Assembly: GCA_035041965.1 (NCBI GenBank)
Contig: JAPYMA010000651.1
Location: 113,467-177,466, forward strand
Source: Anisakis pegreffii
Taxonomy: Eukaryota > Nematoda > Chromadorea > Rhabditida > Anisakidae
Direction: 5' to 3'
DNA length: 64,000 nucleotides
The position numbers and the translations under genes are program-made. A model generated the notes under the pieces. It was not told where the DNA came from. It made no database searches and was given only the letters and a program-made list of their open reading frames with translations. Positions 51,163 through 62,970 of the stretch are shown piece by piece. How positions within the stretch are numbered: the stretch's first letter is position 1; each line of letters starts with the position of its first letter.

Positions 51163-51922
51163 TCACTTAGCTTCGAGGAATTCAGAATTATCCTCAAATT
51201 CACGTGGTCCACGAATGTTTTCCCAATGCTCCGTGTCCAGTTCCTCGACTTCCTAAAAATATAACCTCTCACTCTTTATTTTTCAGATAATTTTATGATC
51301 CGAAAATTGTAAACAGTTTATATTGCAATGAAAAAATATGAAGACAATTCATGAAATTGTACATATATATGAACCAAACAAAAACCTTTAGAACACTGTC
51401 GATTGAAACGTTTTTCTTCACTGGAATACCAAGACCACTGAGATCTTCTTTCTAAAACAGGAATGACATTGTAATTAACCAATAATTATTATGACAAAGA
51501 TAAAGTTATTTCCAACACTGGTGAGAGCAAAAAAGTGAATGATGACTTCGCTTCGATTTACGATTACTTTTCAGTGATAATAGTGTGTACAGCTGCATGC
51601 AATCCTGAGCTTAAACAACGTGAACATTACTAATTCATGAACAATAACTTCAAAATTGCGCACGATCGATATGCAAACAACAACCAAACATGAGATAATA
51701 GTTGTTCGTTTGTTAAACAACGAAAATGCAAAATGAAAGCACAAATAAGAGAAACAGCCAAAACCTACTAACCAATAACTCGCAATTTGTTTCGATACGT
51801 TTCGATTTACGGAAGTCGAATCTAACTTGTTGTACGAAGTACAGACCAACAGTACCTCCGGCAATAATCGACAGGAATGGCAAACCTTTCAGAAAGAACT
51901 TCACACCCCCAAATCTATTCAT
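51163..51922 (-). CDS. COX16: COX16, cytochrome c oxidase assembly factor, 3 exons
   Basis: COX16 is a small mitochondrial inner-membrane protein needed for assembly of complex IV (copper and subunit 2 delivery). Exons (minus): 51922-51773, 51451-51386, 51252-51163, all phase 0, giving 101 residues against 106 in human. The N-terminus has a short basic stretch and one membrane segment (about 14-33: PFLSIIAGGTVGLYFV), followed by QQVRFDFRKSKR, which matches the family's SQIRYDAVKSK. The last exon has the hallmark WENIRGPREFED (family WKNIRGPRPWED). ATG at 51922 is the first in-frame start. A five-codon upstream frame (51932-51915) overlaps it. The gene lies just upstream of PTH2 on the same strand. 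Confidence 0.94.
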
Positions 51923-52287
51923 AAATAAACATCCACAAATCAACTTCAGCAAACTCTTTGACGACGAATTCACTTTAAGTGATTAAAACGCAACCACCAT
52001 TCAATGTTACTCCGTATGTAACCCTTTGCCAAAATTCAATGAAATGAAAGATACGACCGCCCAATGTTAACTTGTTCGCGCTCTGGCCTCTCATATAAGA
52101 GAAATGTGCATTACAGTAACACAGTGAATGGAGAATTGCCTTCGAACACGGAGAATTGCTCACAATCAGCATTCAAATGTCGATTTTGTTAAGAAGACGA
52201 CTGACTCTCACTTAAGAAAACAAGAAACATTATCAAACGAATGGGTTGTATGTGGAACTCTGCAAAATCCGTCGGGAACATCTGTTT

Positions 52288-52405
52288 ACCTGGATTGATC
52301 AGGCTATCAAACGTTTACAACGTTGCTGACCCAACAATGCTCGCGTTTCCGTGCGCATTGTCTTAGCCTCAATATACGCCACCCCGCTGGCTAGGCGAGC
52401 AGGCC
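52288..52405 (-). mobile_element. SINE-like element, copy 2
   Basis: This matches copy 1 at 43495-43610 across its whole length, for example CAGGCTATCAAACGTTTA, AATGCTCGCGTTTCCGTG and ACGCCACCCCGCTGGCTAGG on the + strand. It lacks the extra tail unit and its flanking duplication is degraded, so it is probably older. It lies upstream of COX16, outside any gene model. Confidence 0.65.
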
Positions 52406-52579
52406 AACCGAACACAACTGAGTGAATAATTAGTCGCCGTGAATACTTTGCATAATTAAACGCAGTCAAATACCAATTCAATAAATAATCATTACTCTAA
52501 TAAAATAAATATTCCGCCGATCGCTCACTGCGATTGACGAAACAACCACTCGATGTCGAAAGAATAATTAATCAGAAAA

Positions 52580-52636
52580 TCTGAGAAATACATATGTTCC
52601 AATTAATTATTACTTGGAACATATGTATTTTTCAGA
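52580..52636. ncRNA. Near-perfect 57-base hairpin, function unknown
   Basis: A 23-base left arm ending CATATGTTCCAA (52580-52602) pairs with the right arm starting TTGGAACATATG (52614-52636) at 22 of 23 positions, closed by an 11-base AT-rich loop. Size and arm length fall in the range of a small-RNA precursor, but near-perfect pairing also suits a decayed foldback transposon. It lies between the SINE-like copy and the tandem array. Calling it an RNA gene is tentative. Confidence 0.35.
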
Positions 52637-52804
52637 AATCGGAAAAACTGAAGAATCGAGCGCTGTGAAGAAACCATCATGCTTCGAGGTAAATCTGAGG
52701 ATAGTGTGGCTTTGAACGATGTTCTCTTGATGTCCGTAAGACGAGATCTCTCAACTGCTAATGTATAGTCCTGAACGTAAGCAATATGAAACTTACCAAT
52801 GCAG

Positions 52805-54310
52805 TCAAGTGTATTTCCTCAAGAAAGCAAAATCGCTCGGCAGGATATATGTTTTTCTGAAAGTAGAGTTTCTAAGCAATCGAATTCTGCAAAGCAATTC
52901 ACATGTTACCGGGCAAACCTGAGGGTACCGGTACCTTGAAGATTTTAACGCCCATAGTGCTATATTAATGTTTACCATTGATCTGTAGGGATACAATGTG
53001 TTTGAATGAGTGTCTCTGCGCTAACTGAGATGGCTTTAGAAAAATAGCTATATCTCGTCAAGAGTGCAAAATCACTCAGCAATATATATGTTTTTTTGAT
53101 TCCAGAGATTCTGCTGGATCGACTTATGTACAAATATCCATATGTTACTGGGCAAACTTGAGGATACGGCTTGCTCGAATATAGCAAACCATATATCAAA
53201 GAGAAAATTGCTACATCTCCTCAAGATAGGAAAATTGCTCGGCAAAGTATATGTTTTTCTGAAAGTAGAGATTCTAAGCAATCGAATGGTGCAACGAAAT
53301 TCATATGTTACCGGGCAAAGCTGAGGGTACTGGTACCTTGAAGATTTTAACGCCTATATTGCTGTATTAATGTATAACATTGATCTATAATGATACAATG
53401 TGCATTGAATGAGCGACTCAGCGCTAGTTGAGATAGCTTTAAAAAAAATAGCTAGATCTCCTCAACAAAGCAAAATCGCTCGACAAAATATATGATTTTA
53501 TTTATCCAGAGATTCTGCTCGATCGATTGGTGTGAAGAAATTGATATGTTACTGGTGAAAGCTGAGGGTACGGTAGGCTTGAATGTCTTTACCTGAATAG
53601 CATCACAAAAATTAATATATCTCCTCGCAAGGTGGGAATTTTCAAGCCAGAATTTCATTATTAGAAAGAAGAGATTTTGCTCTATCCAACGGTGTATAAA
53701 TGATGATATGTTTCCGGGCAAAGCTGAGAAGACGGTGAGCTTGAATACATCAAACTCAAATTTCTATAGTTATGTATAGCCTCTCAATTGATATATAGTG
53801 ATCATAGGGGAATGTGAATGAGCGACTCAGCGCTAGTTGAGATAGCTTTAAAAAAATAGCTAGATCTCCTCAAGAAAGCAAAATCGCTCGGCAAGATATA
53901 TGTTTTTCTGAAAGTAGAGTTTCTGAGCAATCGAATGCTGCAAAGAAATTCATATGTTACCGGGTAACCCTGAGGGTACCGGTAACTCGAAAATCGTAAT
54001 TTCTATAGAGCCACTGCAAGGTATTGATATTGATCACATATGATGGAATTTATATGAATAATCACCTTTGCGCTTATTGCTGAGATACCTTGATAAAAAT
54101 AGCCATATCTTATTAAGAAAGTAGTATTGCTCGATAAAATTTATTTTTTTCCGGAGTCTGCTGGATCAAATGGTGTACGGAAATTCATGTGTTACTGGGC
54201 AAACTTGAGAGTAAGGTGGGCCTGAATATGGTAACCTCTATTGCTTGAGATAACATTAAAAATAGCTATATTTTCGCATATAGGCAGAACTGCTCGATGA
54301 AATTTTTGTA
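52805..54310. repeat. Higher-order tandem array of alternating long and short units
   Basis: Units begin at TCCTCAAGAAAGCAAAATCG or variants near 52812, 53057, 53219, 53459, 53622, 53866 and 54107. Spacings alternate between about 240 and about 162 bases, giving a compound period near 402-407. Long units carry TTGAAGATTTTAACGCC and GAGCGACTCAGCGCTAG; short units carry CAGAGATTCTGCTCGATCGA. All share ATATGTTACYGGGCAAA. Divergence rises towards the right end. Long open frames across it are by-products of the repeat. Confidence 0.88.
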
Positions 54311-55586
54311 CATTAGCTACGGAGATAGGTTACTACGGTAACTAACGACGTCCAAAATTAGCGCAACCAACAGGAGCAGTATCTCTGGGGATACATGACT
54401 ACATCGAACTTTTCAATCGCTTATTGAAAGGAAGCAGTTTTAGTTGCTATTTGTGAGTGAACCCGTAATGTTGAACATAAATTTTACGATATATCTGAGA
54501 GTAATATGGACTTGTCAAAATATGTTGTGATAATTTCATGACATGTGAATTTCGACAACATTTTAATCAGTTCAACTGAGCGAGATATCCATCAGACGTG
54601 AAACTGAGACTTTTTTTCGTCAAGAAGTTGCATCATATTGAAGGGGGTAGTGATCGAGCTGAATGGAAATTTTCTCGTTAATATTTTTCTGTTCAATATG
54701 CACTGTACATTTATTCTGGATAATTTTATGTACGGCATCTATATTTACTCTTTACTAATTGAGTGTTGCTTTACCAGCAGTAAAATACAGTGCAGTTAAT
54801 AATGTAAAAATTACTTACTGTCACATGGTGTAATCATTGTTGAAACCATTTTATGAAAAAAGTGGAATTAACTGCGTGAGATAAGGCTTTTTCCCGTTTC
54901 AGACGGCGATTTCCTGGGGATTTGCACGTTGCTGTAAATTTTGGAGATGTTTTCTTCGAATGGCAAGTCAGCATATAGTTCGGTGCTTTGCTTTGTTCGT
55001 TTTGTTGAATTGAATGTTGGTTTTGTTCATTTCTTGAATCATATTGTTGTTGAAATGAATGGAATTGAATACAAGGTTCCACACATGCTCGTCGTATCAT
55101 TTCAGTTCGATGTTTTATTTGCAGCGGTTATCTTCCCTTTTCATTACATGTTTCATGAAGCGATCTTTCAATTTTATCATTGTTATTGTCTATTTAATAT
55201 TATGTGTTATTGTCATAACTGTATGTTGTTATTATCGCGAATGAGATGACTGTTGTTAAAATAAATCTTCAGAAATGTGGATCATTGTTTGCGCTACATT
55301 TTGCGTTACATCAGTCGGCGTATAATTAGTGAATGTATTAGGGAATTGTAGTTATATCATGTAGTGACTTTAATTTAGCACTTTTTCATCCTCTGTTTCC
55401 AGTAACGATCGATAGTAGAACATTGAGGAGAACTGTCGAAGCCAAGGAGCAAAACGAGACAAAATAATCGATTGAAAGTTGAAAGCAAAAGATCGTGAAA
55501 TTGCTGGAAGGCCTGGTTTTAGAATCTTCAGTGAACTGAGAGCATTAGAGTGCGGAAAAACAACGTTGATGAAGCGTTCTAGGATT
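54311..55586. other. Non-coding stretch between repeat arrays
   Basis: No supported gene. A decayed single relative of the 66-base unit occurs at about 54320-54402. An open frame at 54941-55249 (+) has hydrophobic character but no splice or family support. Confidence 0.5.
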
Positions 55587-55785
55587 GTTTAGCCACGCTC
55601 ACAGTTAAGGCAAGCAACGGGAGTAGTACATCTGGGGCTAAATGGTTTTGATAACTAGCCGCGCCCACAGTTAATGCATCTAACGGGATTAGTACTTCCG
55701 GAGTTAAATGACTACGGTAACTAGTCACGCCCACAGTTAAGGCAACCAATGGGAACCGTTCCTCCGCGGTTAAATGACTCCCCAC
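55587..55785. repeat. Three tandem copies of a 66-base unit
   Basis: TAGCCACGCTCACAGTTAAG, TAGCCGCGCCCACAGTTAAT and TAGTCACGCCCACAGTTAAG begin at about 55590, 55656 and 55722. Each is followed by AACGGG/AATGGG, then a stretch like ACTTCCGGAGTTAAATGACT. Related wording, TCTGGGGTTAAGC, appears near 5860 and CTCCGGAGTTAAGCGG near 63516, so the unit is dispersed. Confidence 0.85.
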
Positions 55786-56149
55786 CATTACCATCACCTT
55801 GCAATAATGAATAAACGTAATTCTCATCAGTCTCAAATCTGATTAGTTCATATCTATGAAAACAACATCCTTCTAAACACAACTGAAACCAACCGATTTA
55901 TCATAGTATTTGTAAGAGTCATCGCTCATTTCCTCTCAATTTTCAAATCAGCAATTCACCATTTCAGCTTCCATCGTTCTCTTGTGACTATGTTCACAAA
56001 TCACTTTACTGTTCAGATATTGTGCAAGATTTCGATACGAAACCTCGCCCATGGTGTCCGAGGAGAAATGGAGAAGGTTTTCTCGACTCTTCACAAACGA
56101 AAAAATTGAGCAAAAGTCAGAGACGGCAGCTTTTTCTTTGCATATCTCT

Positions 56150-58385
56150 AATTATCGAAAATGAGGATTTTGAGATAGTGAGAGGTTAGGTCGGGATACT
56201 TGTGAAATTTTTAGTGGAAAAATTTTTGCTCCTTTTTCGATGATTTATCGTTGTAAGTCTCCATGTAACACAACACATGTTTTCATCATTCATCTTTATT
56301 TACTGAAAACCTTTCACAATATAAATTTACATAATTACTATTTACAACATTACTTCCATAATATAGTCACAACAAACTTTTAATCGCATAATAACCATCA
56401 CAAGCTGATTCACAATTTTTATCAACAACAATTAAAAACTAATGAGAATATTGACAGCATTATAAAACGAGAATATTGATATCATTATAAACAATCCTGT
56501 AAACGTAAATAAATTTCACTGTAAATAGAGTAAAAAACAATGAAAGACAATGACAACTTCGTTATGAATATAAATTTAACCAGTCAAGTTTTAATTTCCT
56601 GAAATCGATTGAAGTCTTTCATATAAGAAGAAAGTCTTCCATAATATATTTATGAATATGCAAACGGTTACAAAGTTCTTTCAATTGCATAATTACAATT
56701 ACGACTTCATTCAATGAAACACACAAAATGACACATTTCGACACTATCACAGTAAATACGCGCAAATATCGAAAAGAACACAACAAAAACTAATGAAAAC
56801 TCGATCACGAATGTACATTGGAACAATCATATTCTGATTCCTTCAACTACGCACACAAAAGCTCAGTTTCAAGCCAATTTGGAGTAACTACGAACAATAT
56901 TTCTCACTTCAGCGTTAAAAACTAGGCGAACTAGATGCTGGAGGGCATCAATGACAAATAGTGTAAGCCTACAGATAAAAAATACCTCGGATTTCACAAA
57001 AATACTCAATAAAGACTGCAAACCAAACGTTCAAACAAAATTTACGATTGAAGTAATTCCTCACAAATATGTTTTGAAGGTCTCTAAAGCGGTTCAGATG
57101 GCGTTAATCAGCACTAAATTGGGACTGCTTAACAGACGGAACATGTGGAACAATAATCATTGTGAAATACACAAATATAACTTATCTATTCATTATAATC
57201 ATCAATAAATAATTAAAAAATTACAATTAATACACGTTCAAACCGCTCACGCACCGCAATGCGTCTCGGCTCATTGCCAATAACGGGCCGGCGCACGGAT
57301 TCACCGAATGAAAAGTCCGAAAAGTGAGGGGTCGGCAAAATATTTTCACGATACGATCCCATTATCGATTTTGCGCTCAAACTCGATCAGCACTGAATCA
57401 TTTTTGATTTTGATTTCGGATTAGAATTTGGGACCCTTTTCTCGATATTTCTGACAGTTACGGTGTCAATTTGGTGGAATTTCGGCAAAGTTATAAGCAA
57501 AAAACTGTCAAAATTTTGCATACAATTTGAAAAACCGCTCGAAGGTTGGCACAACGAAGTGTAACCGCGAAATTTAAAATTGGCGTTTATCTTGATCTCG
57601 GCAATATCTTTGAAAGTACATAGATATCACTTTAATATAATCACTTTAGTTATAATGCATTCCATAGTTGTAGTACAATCCGGATATGACGATTGGTTTG
57701 CAGTCATCCGGTTTCTCCGGTTGACCCGGGACGTCTCAGATCTGTCTTTCAGTTAATTTAAACGGTTAATTGAATTGAATTGATCTGTCGATTCAGTTAT
57801 TCTTTCAACTAATTCATTAATCTTATTGTCACATCTTTTCAATTCAATTAATTCTTTCAATTGCATTCAATTAATCTCAGATCTTTCAATTAGTATAAGT
57901 TAATCATTCTTTATTTCATTCTTTCAATTGAATCGAATTCTAATTGCTTCGACTTATATTCGTAATGAAGTATCATTATTTTCCATTACTTTTTGTTTTA
58001 TTTCCTGTGATATTTACTTTTGTTTACAAATTTTTCATAATACTATCATGTTTTCATGCAATGCTCATTGGTATTTTTTACTGTTGTGGATTTAAATTAT
58101 GTGTATTTAATTTGAAATAATTCGTGATGGTTATTATGCATTTGAAGGAATGTTGCAATACATTATGAAAGTAACGTTGTAAACAGTAATGATGTAAATG
58201 TGTATTATGAAAGATTTCTAATAAATAAAGATAAATGGTAAAAACTTGTGTTGTGTTACGTGGAAATAAAATATCAAAATTATCGAAAAAGGAACAAAAA
58301 ATTTCCACTTCAAAAATTTCGCAAAAATCATGATCCATCCCCCTACTATCTCAAAATCCGCATTTTCGACATATCATATCTCAGC
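56150..58385. mobile_element. Foldback element with about 280-base terminal inverted repeats
   Basis: The left arm (about 56150-56425) is the inverted copy of the right arm (about 58095-58385). Shared words include GATTTTGAGATAGT, GAAATTTTT, TCCTTTTTCGAT, GTAACACAACAC, CATCTTTATTTA and GCATAATAACCATCAC, in the same order on opposite strands. The 1.7-kb interior has no transposase-like frame; it contains AT-rich low-complexity sequence (57740-57960, TTTCAATTCAATTAATTC-type) and one GC-richer patch at 57240-57330. It looks like a non-autonomous DNA transposon or two copies in inverted orientation. Confidence 0.75.
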
Positions 58386-60959
58386 TTAGGATAAACATTT
58401 TGAGATGCTGAGAGTGGATCAAGATGGCTTTAGCTGTCTGAACAACAATATCACAGGGAGAGCTCCGATCCACTAACAAAAACCTAAAAACCGCGAAAAT
58501 CGTCGTTTCATGATTTTCGGCCAATGGATTTATTTTTTAAAGTATCACAAATTTGGCATCAATCGGGTTGTAATGAGGCACTGTATGCAATGAAATACGA
58601 ACCAGCTCACTAGCTGTTGCCATTCTTGTGTTCTGACCGCAAAATGTGTTACTACTCGATTTCTAAGCATCGTCATAGCGATTTCTTCCGTCCGATTTCT
58701 CAGAAAGAAATCAAAAAAACGAAACAATTACAACATTGTGTTCCGCTGCTCGTTTGCAGGATTTTTCTGACCCCACTTCTCTCATGCAGCCATAATTTTG
58801 TGCTTTTCGATGTACACTCGTCAAACTGAACCGATTGGTACCAATCTTATCGCAAAGAATGATCTCATTAGAAACTTCACAAAAACCTTGACCATACATA
58901 TCTATTACGATTTCAAAACCCGCATTGTCGAGATATTATGTGTTTCTAGTGACTGCTGGGTGGAGTAACCTGAGTTTCCAAATGCTCCTACTACAGAAGT
59001 GAATGAAATGACGCTCAGCTTGAGCATTACAGTTGGAAAGAGGAGCATGCATGTACATTTACCATTACAGTTACCATGTCTATTACCACCACATTTGCTA
59101 TGTACTTGAGCACTTACCATTACAGTTGCCACCGTCTTTGCATGCTTATTCACAAATATCCCCACTCACATATAAATGAAGAAGAGCATGCATGCACATT
59201 CAGAAGCGCTGATTGAATACCCTTGAAAATTTCGGTACGAATCATGACTCACGGCTGCAGGAGGGAAATGCGGAGGGTTCTTTCGAAGTTGCGTGCTCTC
59301 AACAGAAGAAAAAATTGAACATATACCACAGACAGCAACCTTTTCTGTGCACATTACTAAATCTCAAACAGTGACGCTCACTCTTACCTACTGATCTCAT
59401 CTTACGATTTACACTAACATGCATCAGACACTATACCATGAATGCTCTATTTCCTTATCAATTCCTATCCTATGATAAATGACTAAATGTCTTTCATGAA
59501 CTCCGTTTCATTTCGAGAGGATCTATCACCTTATTCGAGAATTGTGTTTTTTTTTCTGTCAACCAACATGTTCTTCGAAAGAAGCTAATTCATTGCTCGA
59601 GAATTGTCTCACTATGCCTATGTTATGCGTGCGATCTTCCTATAACATGTTCCTTAATTTATGATTACTCATTTCAGTTACATTTTGCTGAATCACTAAC
59701 AGCGTTTTGCATTAGCAAATTTTCTAGGTGCCTTCTCACATCAATATTTCCAGAAGCCTTTGAATTTCATGTTCTTAGTCTCCCTCCAACTGCGATGTGA
59801 ACAATCCTAGAACCTGCACTGCACTTGAATTCACTCAAACCTATCCTCACAAAACTGCATCAGTTGCTGCCTTAACAATCCTAAACTCGTCAGATCCTGA
59901 CGACTCGTTGATCCTTCCAGACGATCTCGGTGTAATGTGTGGTAACACGTGGAAAAACATTTAATACAGCTGTCGCGCCATGCACCATTAACACTTTCAA
60001 ATTTATCTAAATCTCAGCAAGGTTACGTCCAGCAAGAGCTTCAAACCTGAACCTATCCCTATCATGTGACGTCGAATTGCACCCGAGTGTTTTGTGCGCG
60101 GGTCTCTACGCATTTTGCGATTCTGTCTCAATCATGGAACGCCACTAAATCATGACCAGCAATACCTCCCCTCATTATGCGTGGCGCGACAGCATAGAAA
60201 ACACGGTAATGAACAACGTCAGAATGAACAAAGTGATGAAGGCACGAAATAATCATCACATCAACAACAGCAAGAAATAATCATGGTAACATGACAATCA
60301 AACAAATTATTATAAACAACAATTAACATAATCAAATTAACATATTTCACACCTATACATCCGATGCCTATATATTTCATGCCAATGTACATACAACAAC
60401 AACAGCAAGAGAACAATCAAACAAATACTCACATAAATACGGGATTTCAATTGTTACATCCAATCGGACGATCGAAAACAATATGACATGAACACGTTTT
60501 AAAGAATGTCTTAAAAACGAAACAGAATCACGCGGGATGCAATCGTGTTGGCTTAACTCAAAATAAGTTTTAAGTCAATTCGAGCTATTGTAAGTGAAGC
60601 TTGACTGAGGTCTTGTCTCCGGCTACACAATGCATGAGAGCAATCTGAGGAAAGCTACCTGCCTTTCTATTCCTTAAGTGATCACCTGAATGGTCGAATC
60701 ATAAATTATGAGAAATTTTCATAATGTTACCTCAAAACCTCAAAACCACTAATTCCAAAACACCTTACTGGGAACACACACATCAGCTCATTCCAAACCT
60801 GAAAAGACCTTGTGCTAGTGGTCAAGAGAATGTTCTAACCTCTATGCGTAGCCCAAATCGCATCATCCAGTTAAACCTTGGCCTGGGACATAAGCTCTCG
60901 GAAGTGGTCAACTATTAAGAACAGAGGCGACGACTTTAAAATTTGATGGTACTCAAATA
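58386..60959. other. Repeat relics and gene-free sequence
   Basis: Fragments related to the foldback element recur. Around 58870-58935 there is TTTCAAAACCCGCATTGTCG, like the right arm. Around 59260-59370 there is GAAAAAATTGAACATAT..CAGACAGCAACCTTTTC, like the sequence just outside the left arm at 56095-56140. AGAGCATGCATG occurs near 59042 and 59184 beside CATTACAGTT motifs. No gene is supported from here to 60959. Confidence 0.55.
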
Positions 60960-62970
60960 TTTCCCTGTTAACAAACCGAAGAACCCACAATGCTTCATAT
61001 CCCATTTGAATCTATTTCTCAGAGTTATCAAGTGCTTTATTAGCACTAATGACAGACAACAGCTGCACTGGCTAGGGAAATAAGGATTGCATCAGAGAAT
61101 GTGTATGAATGCCATCATGACACTAGCTAGTAGATAAGCTTCGGCGAGTAACCACAAACACCTGAGACTTCGAGTCACTAGTCAGCAACTCGACTCTACA
61201 TGATGAGTGGTCCAGGCGAACTTTCCAGACCTACCGCTAACTTCATAAGGCTATTCATACCCTACGTTCATGAAACTCAGTTTTATGAGGTTATTTTTCT
61301 TCCTTTTATGTGCCAGTATAGCTATTAATTCAAAACTAAAAAACCCATAATGTCTGTCCTCTCATTTGAATGGATTTCTTAAACTTATCAAGTTCCTCAT
61401 TAGCACTAAGGACGTTCAATAGCTGCACTGGCAAGGGAAATAAGGATTGCATCAGAGAATGTGTATGAATGCCATCATGACACTAGCTAGTAGATAAGCT
61501 TCGGCGAGTAACCACAAACACCTGAGACTTCGAGTCACTAGTCAGCAACTCGACTCTACATGACGAGTGATCCAGGCGAACTTTCCAGACCTACCGCTAA
61601 CTTCATAAGGCTATTCATACCCTACGTTCATGAAACTCAGTTTTATGAGGTTATTTTTCTTCCTTTTATATGCCAGTATAGCTATTAATTCAAAACTGAA
61701 AAACCCATAATGCCTGTCCTCTCATTTGAATGGATTTCTTAAACTTATCAAGTTCCTCATTAGCACTAAGGACGTTCAACAGCTGCACTGGCATGGGAAA
61801 TAAGGATGTCATCATAGAAGTGTATGAATGCCATCATGACACTAGCTAATAGATAAGCTTCGGCGAGTAACCACAAACACCTGAGAGATTTCTCCTCATA
61901 ACGCATTTAATAACATTGGAACTTTATTCCAGCTGTTATCAAACAGCACTATGAGCAAGACGTTCTTCGAGTCACCAGTCAGCAACTCGACTCTACAAGA
62001 TGAGTGGTCCAGGCGAACTTTCCAGACCTACCGCTAACTTCATAAGGCTATTCATACCCTACGTTCATGGAACTCAGTTTTATAGGGATATTTTTAGCCT
62101 ATCATATGCCAGTGTAGCTATCAAAACAAAACTGAAGAACCCATAATGCTTCTCTTCCCATTCGAATGGATTCCTTAAAGTCACTAAGAACCTTAATAGA
62201 CAACAACTGCACTGGTAAGGGAAATAAGGATTGCATCAGAGAATGTGTATGAATGCCATCATGACACTAGCTAATAGATAAGCTTCGGCGAGAAACCACA
62301 AACACCCGAGAAATTTCTCCTTGTAGAGCATTTAACAACATTGAACTGAGTGAAACGAGTTCAGATGTGCAAGCCAATGGTCAGCCCGATTATAATTCCC
62401 CCCTGTTAAGAGAAAGTGCGCACAGTGAGTCCGGGAACCCTCGTTACCTGAGCAAATGCCCAAAGGCACTACTCAGGCCAACTTACGCGCATTCCCTATC
62501 CCCGGTCAAATCGGCGCCTTTCCCGGGCCGGGAACGCCCGTAATATGTTCCGAAGAATAAATGCCAGCGATACTCGGGTAAATATCGCTAGCATATTTTA
62601 AGTTGTTTCTCCCCAATTCGCCGAGACTGCCGGTAGGCGGGGAACGCCTGTCGCATTTATCTAAACCTAGCCCCTCTTGCTGGCAGCTCGACGGGTTGGG
62701 ATCACCCACGCAATCAAAATATGCTCTTTTTAAAATGACCATTAACTGCACATATGATATCGCATCCAACCCAGTTCAGCTGTCACTAAACAGCACTATG
62801 AGGGAGACGTTCTTCGAATCACCACCTAGCGACTCGACTCTTCGGGTGAGTGGTCCAGGCGAACTTTCCAGACCTACCGCTAACTTCATAAGGCGATTCA
62901 TACCCTACATTTGTAAAACTCATTTTTACAGGGATAGTTTTCATTTTTTCATACGCCAGTGCAGCTATTA
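60960..62970. repeat. Tandem array with 360-base period, four copies plus a tail
   Basis: AAGCTTCGGCGAGTAACCAC or its variant recurs at 61136, 61496, 61855 and 62279, so periods are 360, 359 and 424. Each unit carries ATGCCATCATGACACTAGCT, CAGCAACTCGACTCTACA and GGCGAACTTTCCAGACCTAC. Copies 1 and 2 are almost identical and share a deletion of about 75 bases that copy 3 lacks. Copy 4 is split by the insertion at about 62350-62768 and resumes to about 62970. The high identity of copies 1 and 2 points to recent duplication. Confidence 0.9.
62350..62768. mobile_element. GC-rich insertion of about 415 bases inside array copy 4
   Basis: Compared with array copy 3, copy 4 is interrupted after AACATTGAACTG and resumes at CAGTTCAGCTGTC. 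The inserted segment begins GAACTG and ends CAGTTC, a short inverted repeat. It is much richer in G and C than anything nearby, with GGGCCGGGAACGCCCG and CGGTAGGCGGGGAACGCC. I do not recognise it; I compared it with remembered rRNA and tRNA sequence and saw no convincing match. Open frames of 87 and 139 codons cross it on opposite strands but lack family signals. Confidence 0.55.

Noticed and set aside
52805..54310. Several 60-90 codon frames on both strands
   Set aside because: They recur with the tandem units and change frame between them, so they are repeat artefacts.
62350..62768. rRNA fragment
   Set aside because: GC content first suggested rRNA, but I could not match it to any conserved SSU or LSU segment I know, and the ends look like an insertion.
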